Shown: positions 1 to 8,481, numbered from the stretch's first letter. The stretch: 64,000 bases of DNA from DASWJZ01 sp963814905 (GCA_963814905.1 CAWFEM010000008.1:124001-188000), one strand, 5' to 3'. Numbers and translations: made by a program. Notes: generated from the sequence alone by a model not told the origin.

Positions 1-41
1 GGATCACTCGGGTCATCCTTAGCCGAAACGGCAAAAGCGGG

Positions 42-878
42 CTAGGGGTCGGCGCGTTCATGCTTGCCGAGAACCTCCGCCGGCGCGCGCCCCGAATTCA
101 CCGCCGCGACGAGCCGGCGCACGAGCTCGCCCGATTCCTGCGTCACCGTCTTGCGGTTGTCGCTCTGCGTGAGCCTGTGCGCCGGGCCGAAGACCACGTG
201 CACGTCGACGCCGCCCTCCGAGAGGATGCGCTTCAGGTGCGGCAGCAGGTCGGCGCCGCCATACCAGGCGACGAGCGGCCGGTGCTGGCGGCCGAGCGGC
301 AGGCCGAGCATCTTCGGATAGGCGATGGCGACCGGCTGCACCGTTGCGACGCCGCCATCGGCGCCGCCATTTGCAATGGCGCGCTGCGCCGCGCCGACGA
401 GTGCTGAGCGGAACGGCAGGACCTTGTTGCCGTCGCTCGACGTTCCTTCCGCGAAGAGCACGATGATGTCGCCCTTGGAGAGCCGCCCGGCGACCACGTC
501 GGCCTGCGCGCCGGTCGCGTGGCGGCGGTCGCGGTCGACGAAGACGGTGCGCTGCGTGCGCGCCAGGAAGCCGACGACCGGCCATCCCGCCACTTCCTGC
601 TTGGCGATGAAGGAGATCGGAGCGACGGCCGCGAGCACCGGGATGTCGAGCCAGGAATTGTGGTTGGAAAGGAGAAGGAGCGGGCGGTCCTCCGCCGGCT
701 TGCCGGTCACTGTGATCCTGATGCCCATCAGCATGCAGACGAAGCGTTGCCAGAGCTGCGCCACCTTCATGCCCGAGCGTCCGCCGAAGCGCACCGCGAA
801 GAAATGGAACGGCAGCAGCACCGCGAGCGCGAGCGCGGCGAGGAGCACGGTCGAATAGAAGCGGAACTGGCCGAGCAT
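42..878 (-). CDS. plsC: 1-acyl-sn-glycerol-3-phosphate acyltransferase
   Basis: Membrane acyltransferase that converts lysophosphatidic acid to phosphatidic acid in phospholipid synthesis. The 278-residue protein has a hydrophobic N-terminal segment (about residues 8-30), the catalytic NHxxxxD box (His73, Asp78) and the substrate-binding EGT block (144-146), in the order and spacing of the PlsC/AGPAT family. It is the last gene seen of the minus-strand run tsaB-rimI-fur-plsC, starting 12 bp after fur, an order common in Alphaproteobacteria. The ATG at 878 fits the family length. Confidence 0.93.
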   Translation of the reverse strand: MLGQFRFYSTVLLAALALAVLLPFHFFAVRFGGRSGMKVAQLWQRFVCMLMGIRITVTGKPAEDRPLLLLSNHNSWLDIPVLAAVAPISFIAKQEVAGWPVVGFLARTQRTVFVDRDRRHATGAQADVVAGRLSKGDIIVLFAEGTSSDGNKVLPFRSALVGAAQRAIANGGADGGVATVQPVAIAYPKMLGLPLGRQHRPLVAWYGGADLLPHLKRILSEGGVDVHVVFGPAHRLTQSDNRKTVTQESGELVRRLVAAVNSGRAPAEVLGKHERADP

Positions 879-890
879 GGTGCGCTTTTG

Positions 891-1319
891 TCAGCGCTCC
901 TTGTCGAGCGGCACGACGTAGAGCTCGAGCCGGTGGTCGACGAGCTTGTAGCCGAGTTTTTCCGCGATCCGCTGCTGGATCTTCTCGATCTCCTCGTCGC
1001 GGAACTCGATCACGTCGCCGGAGCGCAGATCGATCAGGTGGTCGTGATGTTCTTCCGGCAGCGTCTCGTAACGCGATCGTCCGTCGCGGAACTCGTGACG
1101 CTCGATGATGCCGGCATCCTCGAAGAGCTTCACGGTGCGGTAGACGGTGGAAATGGAGATGTTTGGATCGACTGCCGAAGCGCGACGATAGAGCTCCTCC
1201 ACGTCGGGGTGGTCGTCGGACTTCTCCAGAACCCGCGCGATGACGCGCCTCTGCTCCGTCATGCGCATGCCTTTTTCGGCGCAGGCGGCTTCGAGGCGGC
1301 GGTTCGGTTTCTCGGTCAC
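891..1319 (-). CDS. fur: Fur family metal-responsive repressor (Mur-like)
   Basis: Cytoplasmic metal-dependent repressor of 142 residues with a winged-helix DNA-binding domain (about 1-85, including the STVYRT recognition helix) and a dimerisation/metal domain beginning at the HHDH motif (91-94). Canonical Fur has CxxC zinc-binding cysteines after HHDHLIC; here the stretch reads HHDHLIDLRSGD, with no cysteines. This is usual for alphaproteobacterial Fur/Mur, which often responds to manganese. Whether iron or manganese is sensed here is inference. It begins with GTG, 21 bp after rimI. Confidence 0.93.
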   Translation of the reverse strand: MTEKPNRRLEAACAEKGMRMTEQRRVIARVLEKSDDHPDVEELYRRASAVDPNISISTVYRTVKLFEDAGIIERHEFRDGRSRYETLPEEHHDHLIDLRSGDVIEFRDEEIEKIQQRIAEKLGYKLVDHRLELYVVPLDKER

Positions 1320-1340
1320 GGGGGCTCTCCCGAAGGGGGC

Positions 1341-1826
1341 CTAACGAAGTTGCCGAAGCATGACAAGCGCACCGCCCGGCGTGGTGCGCCCTTCTCTATA
1401 ATAGCCTGCGCGGCGCCCGGCCTCGCGAAATTCGGTGCGCTCGTAAAGCGCGATCGCGGCGCGGTTGGAATCCTCCACCTCCAGGTGGACGCGCTGCGCC
1501 CCGTCACGATAGACGTGGCGCAGCGCCTCCTCCAGGAGCGCGCGGCCGATGCCGCGGCGGCGGTGGTCGCGTGCCACTGCGATGGTGAGAACCTCCGCTT
1601 CGCCGCCGACGATCCGGTAGAGGATGAAGCCGGAGGGGGAACGGCGTCCGAGGACATTGCGCGAATGCGCGATCAAGGCGTGCGTCCCCGGCTGCACGAG
1701 CAGCAACTCGAACTCCGCGTCGCTCCAGCCGCGCGAGAAGGCGCTCGCATGGATGTCGGAAAGCGCATCGCAATCGGCGACGCTGGCAACGCGGATCGCG
1801 AAGGTGGGACTAAGCGGACGCTTCAT
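1341..1826 (-). CDS. rimI: Ribosomal protein S18-alanine N-acetyltransferase (GNAT)
   Basis: GNAT-family acetyltransferase of 161 residues. The acetyl-CoA pyrophosphate loop RRRGIGRALLEEAL is clear near residue 90, followed by the RVHLEVEDSNRAAIALYE block typical of RimI. Position directly after tsaB, with an ATGA start-stop overlap, is the classic RimI location. The expected role is N-terminal acetylation of ribosomal protein S18, though the family also acetylates other proteins, so substrate assignment is by context. Confidence 0.9.
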   Translation of the reverse strand: MKRPLSPTFAIRVASVADCDALSDIHASAFSRGWSDAEFELLLVQPGTHALIAHSRNVLGRRSPSGFILYRIVGGEAEVLTIAVARDHRRRGIGRALLEEALRHVYRDGAQRVHLEVEDSNRAAIALYERTEFREAGRRAGYYREGRTTPGGALVMLRQLR

Positions 1827-2518
1827 TGGCGGGCGACGGCCTTGTCGGTTTGCGGCTTGGCGTCCGGATCGCGCGCATAGAGCGGAACCGGAGGCTTCGC
1901 GTCAGCCGCGGCTGCGAGCCCGAGCCGTGCGACGTCTTCAATGTCGGGCGTCGCCGGCTTGCCCACGATCTCGAAGGTGCGGCCCTGAATCGCCGGCTCA
2001 AGAAGTGCGGCGCCTACGCCGATGAGAACGAGCGGCTCACGCGCCGCCGTTAGCTTCGCCGCAAGCGCGGTGACCGTAAGAGCCGCCGCTTCGACCAGCG
2101 TTTCGCCGGAGCTGAGGTCGGTGGCGCGCGCATAGACCTCATCGCGGCGTGCATCGAGCACGGCGATTGCGGTGCCGTCGTTGTGGCTCTGACGGACGGG
2201 AAAGGCCAGTGCCTCCAGGCTGCCGATCCCGATCGCCGGAATATCGAGCGCGAGCGCCAGCCCGCGCGCCGCGGCGATGCCGACGCGCACCCCCGTGAAG
2301 GAGCCGGGACCCGTCGTCACCGCCACGCGGTCGAGGTCCTTGAAGCCCGTGCCGGCCTTCCGCAGCGCCGCTTCGATCATCGGCATCAGCCGCTCGGCAT
2401 GGCCGCGAGCCATCGCTTCGCTCGTCTTTGCCGCAATCTCCGCACCGCCGCCCGCGCGGTCGCGGGCGACGGCGACCGCGCAAGCCGGACCTGCGGTGTC
2501 GATGGCGAGAAGAAGCAT
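1823..2518 (-). CDS. tsaB: tRNA threonylcarbamoyladenosine biosynthesis protein TsaB
   Basis: Partner of TsaD in making t6A at position 37 of ANN-decoding tRNAs. The 231-residue protein starts with the ASKHA fold MLLLAIDTAGPACAVAV and carries the TTGPGSFTGVRVG loop characteristic of TsaB/YeaZ. It overlaps rimI by four bases (ATGA), so translational coupling is likely. It is the promoter-proximal gene of the tsaB-rimI-fur-plsC run. Confidence 0.95.
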   Translation of the reverse strand: MLLLAIDTAGPACAVAVARDRAGGGAEIAAKTSEAMARGHAERLMPMIEAALRKAGTGFKDLDRVAVTTGPGSFTGVRVGIAAARGLALALDIPAIGIGSLEALAFPVRQSHNDGTAIAVLDARRDEVYARATDLSSGETLVEAAALTVTALAAKLTAAREPLVLIGVGAALLEPAIQGRTFEIVGKPATPDIEDVARLGLAAAADAKPPVPLYARDPDAKPQTDKAVARQ

Positions 2519-2599
2519 CCGGATCGCTTAATCAAGCGATCCAATGCTGTCGAGGCTAACTGTATCGCCCAGCGGAAGAAATCGGCGAGCCTCGCAGAC

Positions 2600-3424
2600 T
2601 CAGAGACGGCGTCCGATGACGATCAGATAGTCCCGCGTCACGTGCAGCCCGGCTTCGGCTCTGTAGTGCTCGTGGTACGCGTCGATGTCGGCTCTGAGTG
2701 CTGCCTGCCCGGCCGGGTCGAGATCGGCGAGGAGCGCGCGGACCGGGCCGAAGCCGCGCTCGAACCATTCCCGGATTTCCCTCGGGCTGTCGTAATAGGC
2801 GTGGTTCGTACCGCGCTCGAACGTCAGGGCGAAGGCGTCGCCGAGAAGACCGCGGACGTGCTCCGGGTGGCCCCACGCAAGCGGCGACGCTTCAGGCGGC
2901 GGAGCCTTTGCGTGCTTTGCGACGATTCCGAAGAACTCGGCGACGGACCCGTCCGGCACCCAGGTGGCGAGCGAGAGCCGTCCGCCCGGCCTGCAGACCC
3001 GGGCGAGCTCCGCGGCGGCCTGCTTCTGATCTGCCGCGAACATCACGCCGAAGGTGGAGATCACCCCGTCGAACGCCGCCTCGGGAAAGGGAAGCTTCTC
3101 AGCATCGGCGAGCCGGTAGACGATCGGCGGCCGGACATGTGCCGAAAGCGTCTCGGCCGCGGCAATGAGATCGGACGCGATGTCGACGCCGGTCACCTCC
3201 GCGCCCGCGGCCGCGACGTTGCGCGCCGTCCAGCCGGTTCCGGTCGCGACGTCGAGGACCTTCTGCCCGGGCTTTGCATTCAGGCGCTGCGCGGCGTGGG
3301 CGAGCGCGTCGCAGATGCCGAAGCTGATATCGTTGTACGCGCTTCCGCCCGCGCTCCACATGCGCGCTGCCGCCTCGTTGCTGGGAAGGATGGAAGGACG
3401 GGTTCCGTGCATCGATGTCTCCAT
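2600..3424 (-). CDS. Class I SAM-dependent methyltransferase
   Basis: About 274 residues with a SAM-binding motif I (VLDVATGTGWTARN), an acidic motif II (GVDIAS) and the ubiE-like RLADAEKLPFPEAAFD post-motif. The substrate is not predictable. The open frame extends upstream to 3496, but ATG at 3424 has a strong GGGGAG ribosome-binding site 6-8 bases ahead and is preferred. It is divergent from an HxlR-type regulator across a spacer with two palindromes, so it is probably that regulator's target. Confidence 0.85.
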   Translation of the reverse strand: METSMHGTRPSILPSNEAAARMWSAGGSAYNDISFGICDALAHAAQRLNAKPGQKVLDVATGTGWTARNVAAAGAEVTGVDIASDLIAAAETLSAHVRPPIVYRLADAEKLPFPEAAFDGVISTFGVMFAADQKQAAAELARVCRPGGRLSLATWVPDGSVAEFFGIVAKHAKAPPPEASPLAWGHPEHVRGLLGDAFALTFERGTNHAYYDSPREIREWFERGFGPVRALLADLDPAGQAALRADIDAYHEHYRAEAGLHVTRDYLIVIGRRL

Positions 3425-3440
3425 GACCTGCTCCCCCTTC

Positions 3441-3457
3441 CCGTGTTTCGAACACGG
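3441..3457. promoter_or_regulatory. Inverted repeat, candidate HxlR operator
   Basis: CCGTGTT-TCG-AACACGG forms 7-bp perfect arms around a 3-bp centre, 17-33 bp upstream of the methyltransferase ATG. It shares the GTGT/ACAC core with a second repeat at 3472-3487. Assignment as operator is inferred from position between the divergent genes. Confidence 0.5.
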
Positions 3458-3471
3458 TTCCCTCACGCAAA

Positions 3472-3487
3472 ACACTCCACGAAGTGT
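3472..3487. promoter_or_regulatory. Second inverted repeat in methyltransferase/HxlR spacer
   Basis: ACACT-N6-AGTGT inverted repeat located between the divergent methyltransferase and HxlR genes. HxlR/MarR-type dimers bind such dyads. Regulatory function is inferred only. Confidence 0.4.
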
Positions 3488-3547
3488 AGTGTCCACGCGG
3501 CGGCTCGGGTGCTAGTCAGGCCCGCACACGGACATGAGGAGCGGACC

Positions 3548-4249
3548 ATGAAGAGCTATGGCCAGTTCTGTCCTGTCGCCAAGGCCGCCGAGCTCTTCTG
3601 CGAGCGCTGGACCGCGCTGATCCTGCGCGATCTCGCCGCCGGGGCCACGCGGTTCTCCGAGCTTCAGCGCGGCGTTCCGCTGGCGTCGCCGACGATATTG
3701 TCGCGGCGGCTGAAGCAGCTTGAAGCGGAGGGCGTCGTGGAGCGCCGGCGCTCTCCTTCCGGAAGCGCTTGGACCTATCACCTGACGCCCGCGGGCGCGG
3801 AGTTCGCGCCGATCGTGGAGGCGCTCGGGATTTGGGGTCAGCGGTGGTCGCGCCGCGAGCTTGCCGAGCACGAAGTCGATCTCGGCCTTCTGGTGTGGGC
3901 GATGGAAAGAAGCGTCCGTCCCGATGCCTTCGCCGGCGAACGCGCGTTGGTGAAGGTCGAGTTCACCGATCTGCCGAAGGCGAAGCGCCAATGGTGGTTC
4001 TTGAACGAGAAGGGCGCGTGTGAGCTCTGCGTCGACGACCCGGGGTTCGACGTCGACCTCCACATCGCCGTCACGCTGCGCGACATGATCTACATCTGGC
4101 GCGGCGATCTGACGCTCGCGCGTGCCTTGGATACGGGAAGGCTGGAGGCGCACGGCTCGGCGCGCGCCCGCAAGGCGCTGCCGCGCTGGCTCGGTGTCGC
4201 CTCAATCGCGCATGTGAAGTCCGCGCGAGCGGATGCGCTGCCCGTTTGA
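3548..4249 (+). CDS. HxlR-type winged-helix regulator with C-terminal SCP2-like domain
   Basis: Of 233 residues, roughly 1-100 form an HxlR winged helix (CPVAKAAELFCERWTALILRDL, then FSELQRGVPLASPTILSRRL). The C-terminal half (WWFLNEKGACELCVDDPGFDVDLHIAV and the following RGDLTLARALDTGRL) resembles a sterol-carrier/SCP2-like ligand pocket. Such two-domain HxlR proteins are known, and the ligand is unknown. The reading frame is open far upstream, but ATG 3548 follows GAGGAGCGG and starts exactly at the HxlR fold. Divergent from the methyltransferase. Confidence 0.88.
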   Translation: MKSYGQFCPVAKAAELFCERWTALILRDLAAGATRFSELQRGVPLASPTILSRRLKQLEAEGVVERRRSPSGSAWTYHLTPAGAEFAPIVEALGIWGQRWSRRELAEHEVDLGLLVWAMERSVRPDAFAGERALVKVEFTDLPKAKRQWWFLNEKGACELCVDDPGFDVDLHIAVTLRDMIYIWRGDLTLARALDTGRLEAHGSARARKALPRWLGVASIAHVKSARADALPV

Positions 4250-4279
4250 GCGTTGTAGCGGCGTCCTTCGCTCGGCCAC

Positions 4280-4834
4280 CTAGACCGGGCGGACTTCCGT
4301 CACGTCCGGCACGAAATGCTTCAGGAGGTTCTCGATCCCCTGCTTCAGCGTCGCCGTGGAGGAGGGGCAGCCCGAACAGGCGCCGCGCATGTGCAGGAAG
4401 ACGATTCCGTCGCGGAAACCCTGGAAGGTGATGTCGCCGCCGTCATTGGCGACGGCCGGGCGCACGCGCGTCTCCAGGAGCTCCTTGATGACCGCGACGG
4501 TCTCTGAATCCGCCTCGTCGAAATTGGCGTCGTCGGCGTCCTCCAGGGAGCCCTCCACCAGCACCGGCGCGCCGGAGAGATAGTGCTCCATGATGGCGCC
4601 GAGCACGGCCGGCTTGATGTGCGGCCATTCGGCGTCCTCGCGCGTCACCGTCACGAAGTCGCTTCCGAGGAACACCCCCGACACGCCGTCGACCGCGAAG
4701 ATGCGGCTCGCGAGTGGAGAGACCTCCGCTTCCGCGGCACTGCGGAAGTCGCGCGTGCCGTCATCAAGTACGACGCGGCCGGGAATGAACTTCAGGGTAG
4801 CCGGATTTGGCGTTTCTTCGGTCTGGATGAACAT
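4280..4834 (-). CDS. nfuA: NifU-like Fe-S cluster carrier
   Basis: Fe-S scaffold/carrier of 184 residues. It has an Nfu N-terminal domain (MFIQTEETPNPATLKFIPG onward, to about residue 90) and a C-terminal NifU domain with the cluster-binding CSGCPSS motif following ANDGGDI. Both cysteines of CxxC are present. AAAGGA lies just ahead of the ATG. The protein delivers [4Fe-4S] clusters to apo-enzymes in the cytosol. Nfu is often upstream of tsaB in this order; here the methyltransferase/HxlR pair lies in between. Confidence 0.95.
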   Translation of the reverse strand: MFIQTEETPNPATLKFIPGRVVLDDGTRDFRSAAEAEVSPLASRIFAVDGVSGVFLGSDFVTVTREDAEWPHIKPAVLGAIMEHYLSGAPVLVEGSLEDADDANFDEADSETVAVIKELLETRVRPAVANDGGDITFQGFRDGIVFLHMRGACSGCPSSTATLKQGIENLLKHFVPDVTEVRPV

Positions 4835-4916
4835 CTCGGTCCTTTCTGCGCGGTCAAGGCGCGCAGCCGTTTGGAACGGTTCTAAGTACCGAAAATGGTC
4901 GTGTAGCGCCTCCGCG

Positions 4917-5819
4917 TCAAGCCGTCCCGCCGGCGATGCCCGCTTCCCAGCCGAGAATGGCGCGTTTGCGCGTCAATCCCCAGTGATAGCCGGTCAGCGC
5001 GCCGGAGCGCCCGAGCACGCGATGACAGGGGACGACGAAGGAGATCGGGTTCTTGCCGACCGCCGCGCCGACCGCCCGCGCCGCGCTCGGCCGCTCGATC
5101 TTGCGCGCCACATCGGAATAGGTGGTGGCCGCCGCGAAGGGCACCCTCAGGAGCGTCTCCCATACCCGCACCTCGAAATCGGTGCCGATCAGGACGACGC
5201 GGAGCGGCCTGTCCGGCCTCCATTCGCGCGGATCGAAAATGCGGCGGGCAAGCGGCTCGGTCGCCGCGGCGTCCTCGACATAGGCGGCCTTCGGCCAGCG
5301 CCGCATCATGTCGGCGAGCGCCGACTGCTCGCCGCCCTCGTCGGCGAAGGCGAGTCCGGCGAGCCCGTATTCCGTCCCCATGACGAGCGCGCTGCCGAAG
5401 GGCGAGGGGTGGAAGCCGTAGCGGATGACGAGGCCCTCGCCGCGTGCGCGATAGGCGCCCGGCGTCACCGCCTCATGCGTGACGAAGAGGTCGTGCAGCC
5501 GGCCCGGCCCGGAGAGGCCGACCTCATAAGCGGTATCGAGCACGGTCGCGGATTCCTCCAGCAGCGCGCGCGCCCGGTCGAGCGTCAGCGCCTGCACGAA
5601 GGCCTTCGGCGAAAGCCCCGCCCAGCGGGTGAAGAGCTTCTGCAGCCGCGTCGGCTCCATGCCGACATGTTCGGCAATCGCCTCCAGCGACGGCTGGTCG
5701 CGCCAGCTCTCGGTGACAAATTCGATGACGCGGCGGACGACGCTGTAATCGTCGGTTGCCTCGCAGCGTTGGAGCGGCGGGTGCGTGGCGGCGGAAAGCA
5801 TCTGTGCCTCGAAAGCCAT
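4917..5819 (-). CDS. ada: AraC-type regulator fused to O6-methylguanine-DNA methyltransferase (Ada-like)
   Basis: Suicide DNA-repair methyltransferase of 300 residues. Residues about 25-115 are an AraC helix-turn-helix domain. The C-terminal part carries the MGMT active site PCHRVLGRSGALTGYHWG with the acceptor cysteine intact. The N-terminal Ada zinc domain of E. coli Ada (methylphosphotriester acceptor) is absent, so the protein should repair O6-methylguanine, while the usual self-activation by N-terminal methylation is not expected. A GAAAGGA site precedes the ATG. Monocistronic on the minus strand. Confidence 0.9.
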   Translation of the reverse strand: MAFEAQMLSAATHPPLQRCEATDDYSVVRRVIEFVTESWRDQPSLEAIAEHVGMEPTRLQKLFTRWAGLSPKAFVQALTLDRARALLEESATVLDTAYEVGLSGPGRLHDLFVTHEAVTPGAYRARGEGLVIRYGFHPSPFGSALVMGTEYGLAGLAFADEGGEQSALADMMRRWPKAAYVEDAAATEPLARRIFDPREWRPDRPLRVVLIGTDFEVRVWETLLRVPFAAATTYSDVARKIERPSAARAVGAAVGKNPISFVVPCHRVLGRSGALTGYHWGLTRKRAILGWEAGIAGGTA

Positions 5820-5902
5820 GGCCTTTTTCCTTTCAACGCCTCAGAGTGGCGCGGGGCCAGGTGCCGCGCCACCCAATTCTTGCCGCGCCGTTCGCGTCGG
5901 CC

Positions 5903-6382
5903 TCAAGCCTTGGCGGTGGCGATTGCCGCGCCGAAGGCGTGCGCGAAGCTCTTGCGGTCCTCCGGGTTCAGGAAAGCGCCCACCGCCACGCGGTGGTCGC
6001 GCGCTCGCAGCGCCACCCTGACGACGCCCTCGTCCTCGACCTCCTCCACTTCCAGCCGCACCCATTGCGGGTTGAAGCGGAACTCCTGCGCCCGGCCCGC
6101 CGCCGTCACCTTGCGCACCACGATCTCCGTGCGGCTGACGGCGACCTCCTCGCGCGCGCGTGCGGAGCGATAGTTCAGCCGGAAGGCGACATAGATCGCG
6201 AGAACGTCGAGCCCGCCGAACCCGATGACCGGCCAGGCGCCGAGCCGCCAGAAATAGAAGCTGATGGCGAACCACAGCGTCCCGATGCCGCCCATCAGCA
6301 GGAGGAAGCCGCGTCGCCCGAGCGAGCGATGCGGCACGAGCGTCGCGGAGAAGATGGTGTCGTCGAACGTGGCCGTGCTCAT
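5903..6382 (-). CDS. DUF2244 membrane protein
   Basis: A 159-residue protein beginning MSTATFDDTIFSATLVPHRS with two closely spaced hydrophobic segments (about 28-45 and 50-68) followed by a soluble beta-rich tail, the architecture of DUF2244 membrane proteins. These are frequently encoded in alphaproteobacterial genomes near cytochrome oxidase or repair genes, and their function is unknown. The open frame runs further upstream, but the ATG at 6382 matches the family start. Divergent from the GFA gene. Confidence 0.82.
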   Translation of the reverse strand: MSTATFDDTIFSATLVPHRSLGRRGFLLLMGGIGTLWFAISFYFWRLGAWPVIGFGGLDVLAIYVAFRLNYRSARAREEVAVSRTEIVVRKVTAAGRAQEFRFNPQWVRLEVEEVEDEGVVRVALRARDHRVAVGAFLNPEDRKSFAHAFGAAIATAKA

Positions 6383-6436
6383 CGCGACGCAATATACAGG
6401 CAATTCGGCACAACGGGGAAAGTAGGAGACTATCGG

Positions 6437-6940
6437 ATGGAGACACCTCCTGAAAGTGCGGGCCCTGATAGCGCGGGTCTGGAAGGCGGCTGCTCCTGCG
6501 GCGCCGTGCGCTATCGGCTCAAGAGCGCACCGATGTTCGTGCATTGCTGCCATTGCCTCGATTGCCAGCGGCAGACCGGAAGCGCTTTTGCCCTGAACGC
6601 GCTGATCGAGAGCGACCGCCTGGAGATCCTTTCCGGTGCGCCGGAGCCCGTCGCCATGCCGACCGACAGCGGCCGCCCGCACGACATCTATCGTTGCCCG
6701 GAATGCGGGGTCGCGGTGTGGAGCGACTACGGCCGTCGCGGCGTCATGCTCTTCGTGCGCGTCGGCACGCTCGACGAGCCGAGCGCATTGCCGCCGGACG
6801 TGCACATCTACACGCGCTCCAAGCTCCCCTGGGTGATGTTGCCTGAGGGCGTCCCGGCCTTTGACGTCTATTACGACATGAAGGCTCTGTGGCCGGCGGA
6901 GAGCCTGAAGCGCCGCGAGGCGCTCAAGATGGCGCGCTGA
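6437..6940 (+). CDS. GFA/CENP-V family zinc protein
   Basis: Small 167-residue member of the glutathione-dependent formaldehyde-activating (GFA) fold. Zinc ligands are visible as GGCSCGAVRY, HCCHCLDCQRQTGS and YRCPECGVAVWSDYG, the family's standard cysteine arrangement. True formaldehyde activation is shown for very few members, so the biochemical role is open. The ATG at 6437 follows a GTAGGAG site. The stop is immediately followed by an extragenic repeat that abuts nth. Confidence 0.88.
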   Translation: METPPESAGPDSAGLEGGCSCGAVRYRLKSAPMFVHCCHCLDCQRQTGSAFALNALIESDRLEILSGAPEPVAMPTDSGRPHDIYRCPECGVAVWSDYGRRGVMLFVRVGTLDEPSALPPDVHIYTRSKLPWVMLPEGVPAFDVYYDMKALWPAESLKRREALKMAR

Positions 6941-6942
6941 GC

Positions 6943-6984
6943 ATGATTCCGAAAAGTGGGAACCGGTTTTCGGATAAGATCATG
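6943..6984. repeat. Rhizobial-type extragenic repeat, copy 1
   Basis: Contains the core GAAAAGTGGGAACCGGTTTT (starting at 6951) flanked by ATGATTCC and GATCATGC, the arrangement of a short dispersed repeat common in rhizobial genomes. A second copy of the core lies at 29402. Here it fills the gap between the GFA gene and nth and could supply part of the nth leader. Confidence 0.75.
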
Positions 6985-6999
6985 CCCAAGGAAAAGGCA

Positions 7000-7728
7000 A
7001 TGGCGAAAGCAGTCGGGGTTGTGAAGCCGCGCAAGCCGGCTCGCAGAACCGCGCGCTCGCGTCTGAAGCCGGAGGAGATCGCGCTCCTCTTCTCGCTGCT
7101 CGAAGCGAAGAATCCGGAGCCGAAGGGCGAGCTTGAATTCGTCAATCCCTACACGCTGCTCGTCGCCGTCGTGCTTTCCGCGCAGTCGACCGATGTCGGC
7201 GTGAACCGCGCCACGCGCCCGCTCTTCGCCAAGGTCGACACGCCGAAGAAGATGCTGGCGCTCGGCGAGGCGAAGCTCGTGGAGGCGATCCGCTCGCTCG
7301 GCTTCTTCAACATGAAGGCGAAGAACGTGATGCGGCTCTCAAGAATCCTCGTGGAGGAGCATGGCGGCGAGGTGCCGCGCGATCGCGAGGCGCTGGAGAG
7401 GCTGCCGGGCGTCGGGCGCAAGACCGCGAACGTGGTCCTGAATATCGCCTTCGGCGAGCCGGTGATTGCGGTCGACACCCACATCTTCCGCGTCTCCAAC
7501 CGCACCGGACTTGCGCCCGGCGAGACGGCGGACGCCGTCGCCGATCTCTTGGAGAAGGTGGTGCCCGACCGCTTCAAGCTCCACGCTCATCATTGGCTGA
7601 TCCTGCACGGCCGCTATGTCTGCGTGGCGCGCAAGCCGAAATGCCCCGAATGCGTAATCGCCGACATCTGCCGCTACAAGGATAAGACGGAGCCGGCGGG
7701 GGCGTTTACGAAAAACTCTCCGAAATAG
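7000..7728 (+). CDS. nth: Endonuclease III
   Basis: Base-excision DNA glycosylase/AP lyase for oxidised pyrimidines. The 242-residue protein has the helix-hairpin-helix LPGVGRKTANVVLNIAFG with the catalytic lysine, the catalytic aspartate in VDTHIFRVSNR, and the [4Fe-4S] loop C-x6-C-x2-C-x5-C near the C-terminus. The frame is open back to 6889 through the repeat. ATG 7000, with AAGGAAAAGG just upstream, is preferred; ATG 6982 is an alternative that would start inside the repeat. Confidence 0.95.
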   Translation: MAKAVGVVKPRKPARRTARSRLKPEEIALLFSLLEAKNPEPKGELEFVNPYTLLVAVVLSAQSTDVGVNRATRPLFAKVDTPKKMLALGEAKLVEAIRSLGFFNMKAKNVMRLSRILVEEHGGEVPRDREALERLPGVGRKTANVVLNIAFGEPVIAVDTHIFRVSNRTGLAPGETADAVADLLEKVVPDRFKLHAHHWLILHGRYVCVARKPKCPECVIADICRYKDKTEPAGAFTKNSPK

Positions 7729-7731
7729 ACC

Positions 7732-8451
7732 TCACACGATCTCCTCGACCTCCGCGATCAGCGCCGGAAGCTCGCCGAGATGGGCGAGCTCCCTGAACCG
7801 CGGTTGCTCGACGGGGGGCTCGGCGTGTTCCAGTTGCCAGGTCAGATCGTGGGGCACATGGACGCCCCAACTCCCCGCTTCGATCGCCGGCACCACGTCG
7901 GACTTGAGCGAGTTGCCGACCATCATGGCACGCGCGGCCCCGTCGGCATGGCGGGCGAAGACGCGCTCATAGGTCGCCGCGTTCTTGTCGCTGACGATCT
8001 CCACTGCGTCGAAGAGTTCGCCGAGCCCGGACTGAGCGAGCTTTCGTTCCTGGTCGAAGAGGTCGCCCTTGGTGATAAGCACGATTGTGTAGTCGTCGGC
8101 GAGCGCCTGCAGCGTTTCGCGCGCATGTGGCAGCGTCTCGACGGGATGCGCGAGCATTTCCCGTCCGGCCTCGAGAATCTTGCCGATGACCTCGGCCGGC
8201 ACGCGCCCCTCCGTCACCTCGATCGCCGTTTCGATCATCGACAGCGTGAAGCCCTTGATCCCGAAGCCGTAGCGCTGAAGGTTGCGCCGCTCCGTCTCCA
8301 GCAGACGCGCGCCGCTGTGCTCTGCATCAGCGTAGTCGCCGAGCAGGTCCTTGAAGCGCGCCTCCGTGAAGCGGAAGAACTGCTCGTTCTGCCAGAGCGT
8401 ATCGTCGGCGTCGAAGCCGATGGCGGTGAGAGTGCGCGCGCGGGAAGGCAT
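7732..8451 (-). CDS. HAD family hydrolase
   Basis: Cytoplasmic haloacid-dehalogenase-type phosphatase of about 239 residues. Motif I is FDADDTLW (nucleophile and acid/base Asp), motif II the threonine in LITKGD, and motif IV lies in MVGNSLKSDVVPA. The cap is helical, as in subfamily I. Its substrate cannot be predicted. The ATG at 8451 is chosen over an upstream TTG at 8472. It is convergent with nth, with stops only 3 bp apart. Confidence 0.86.
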   Translation of the reverse strand: MPSRARTLTAIGFDADDTLWQNEQFFRFTEARFKDLLGDYADAEHSGARLLETERRNLQRYGFGIKGFTLSMIETAIEVTEGRVPAEVIGKILEAGREMLAHPVETLPHARETLQALADDYTIVLITKGDLFDQERKLAQSGLGELFDAVEIVSDKNAATYERVFARHADGAARAMMVGNSLKSDVVPAIEAGSWGVHVPHDLTWQLEHAEPPVEQPRFRELAHLGELPALIAEVEEIV

Positions 8452-8481
8452 GGTGCCTGATACCGCGCGCAACTCGTCAGG

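Noticed and set aside
1..41. Possible start of a minus-strand gene (ATG at 16 with a weak upstream sequence), possibly miaB
   Set aside because: Only five codons fit in the window; not enough to support a gene.
519..1880. Long plus-strand frame opposite plsC, fur and rimI
   Set aside because: Arg/Glu-rich shadow of high-GC genes on the other strand.
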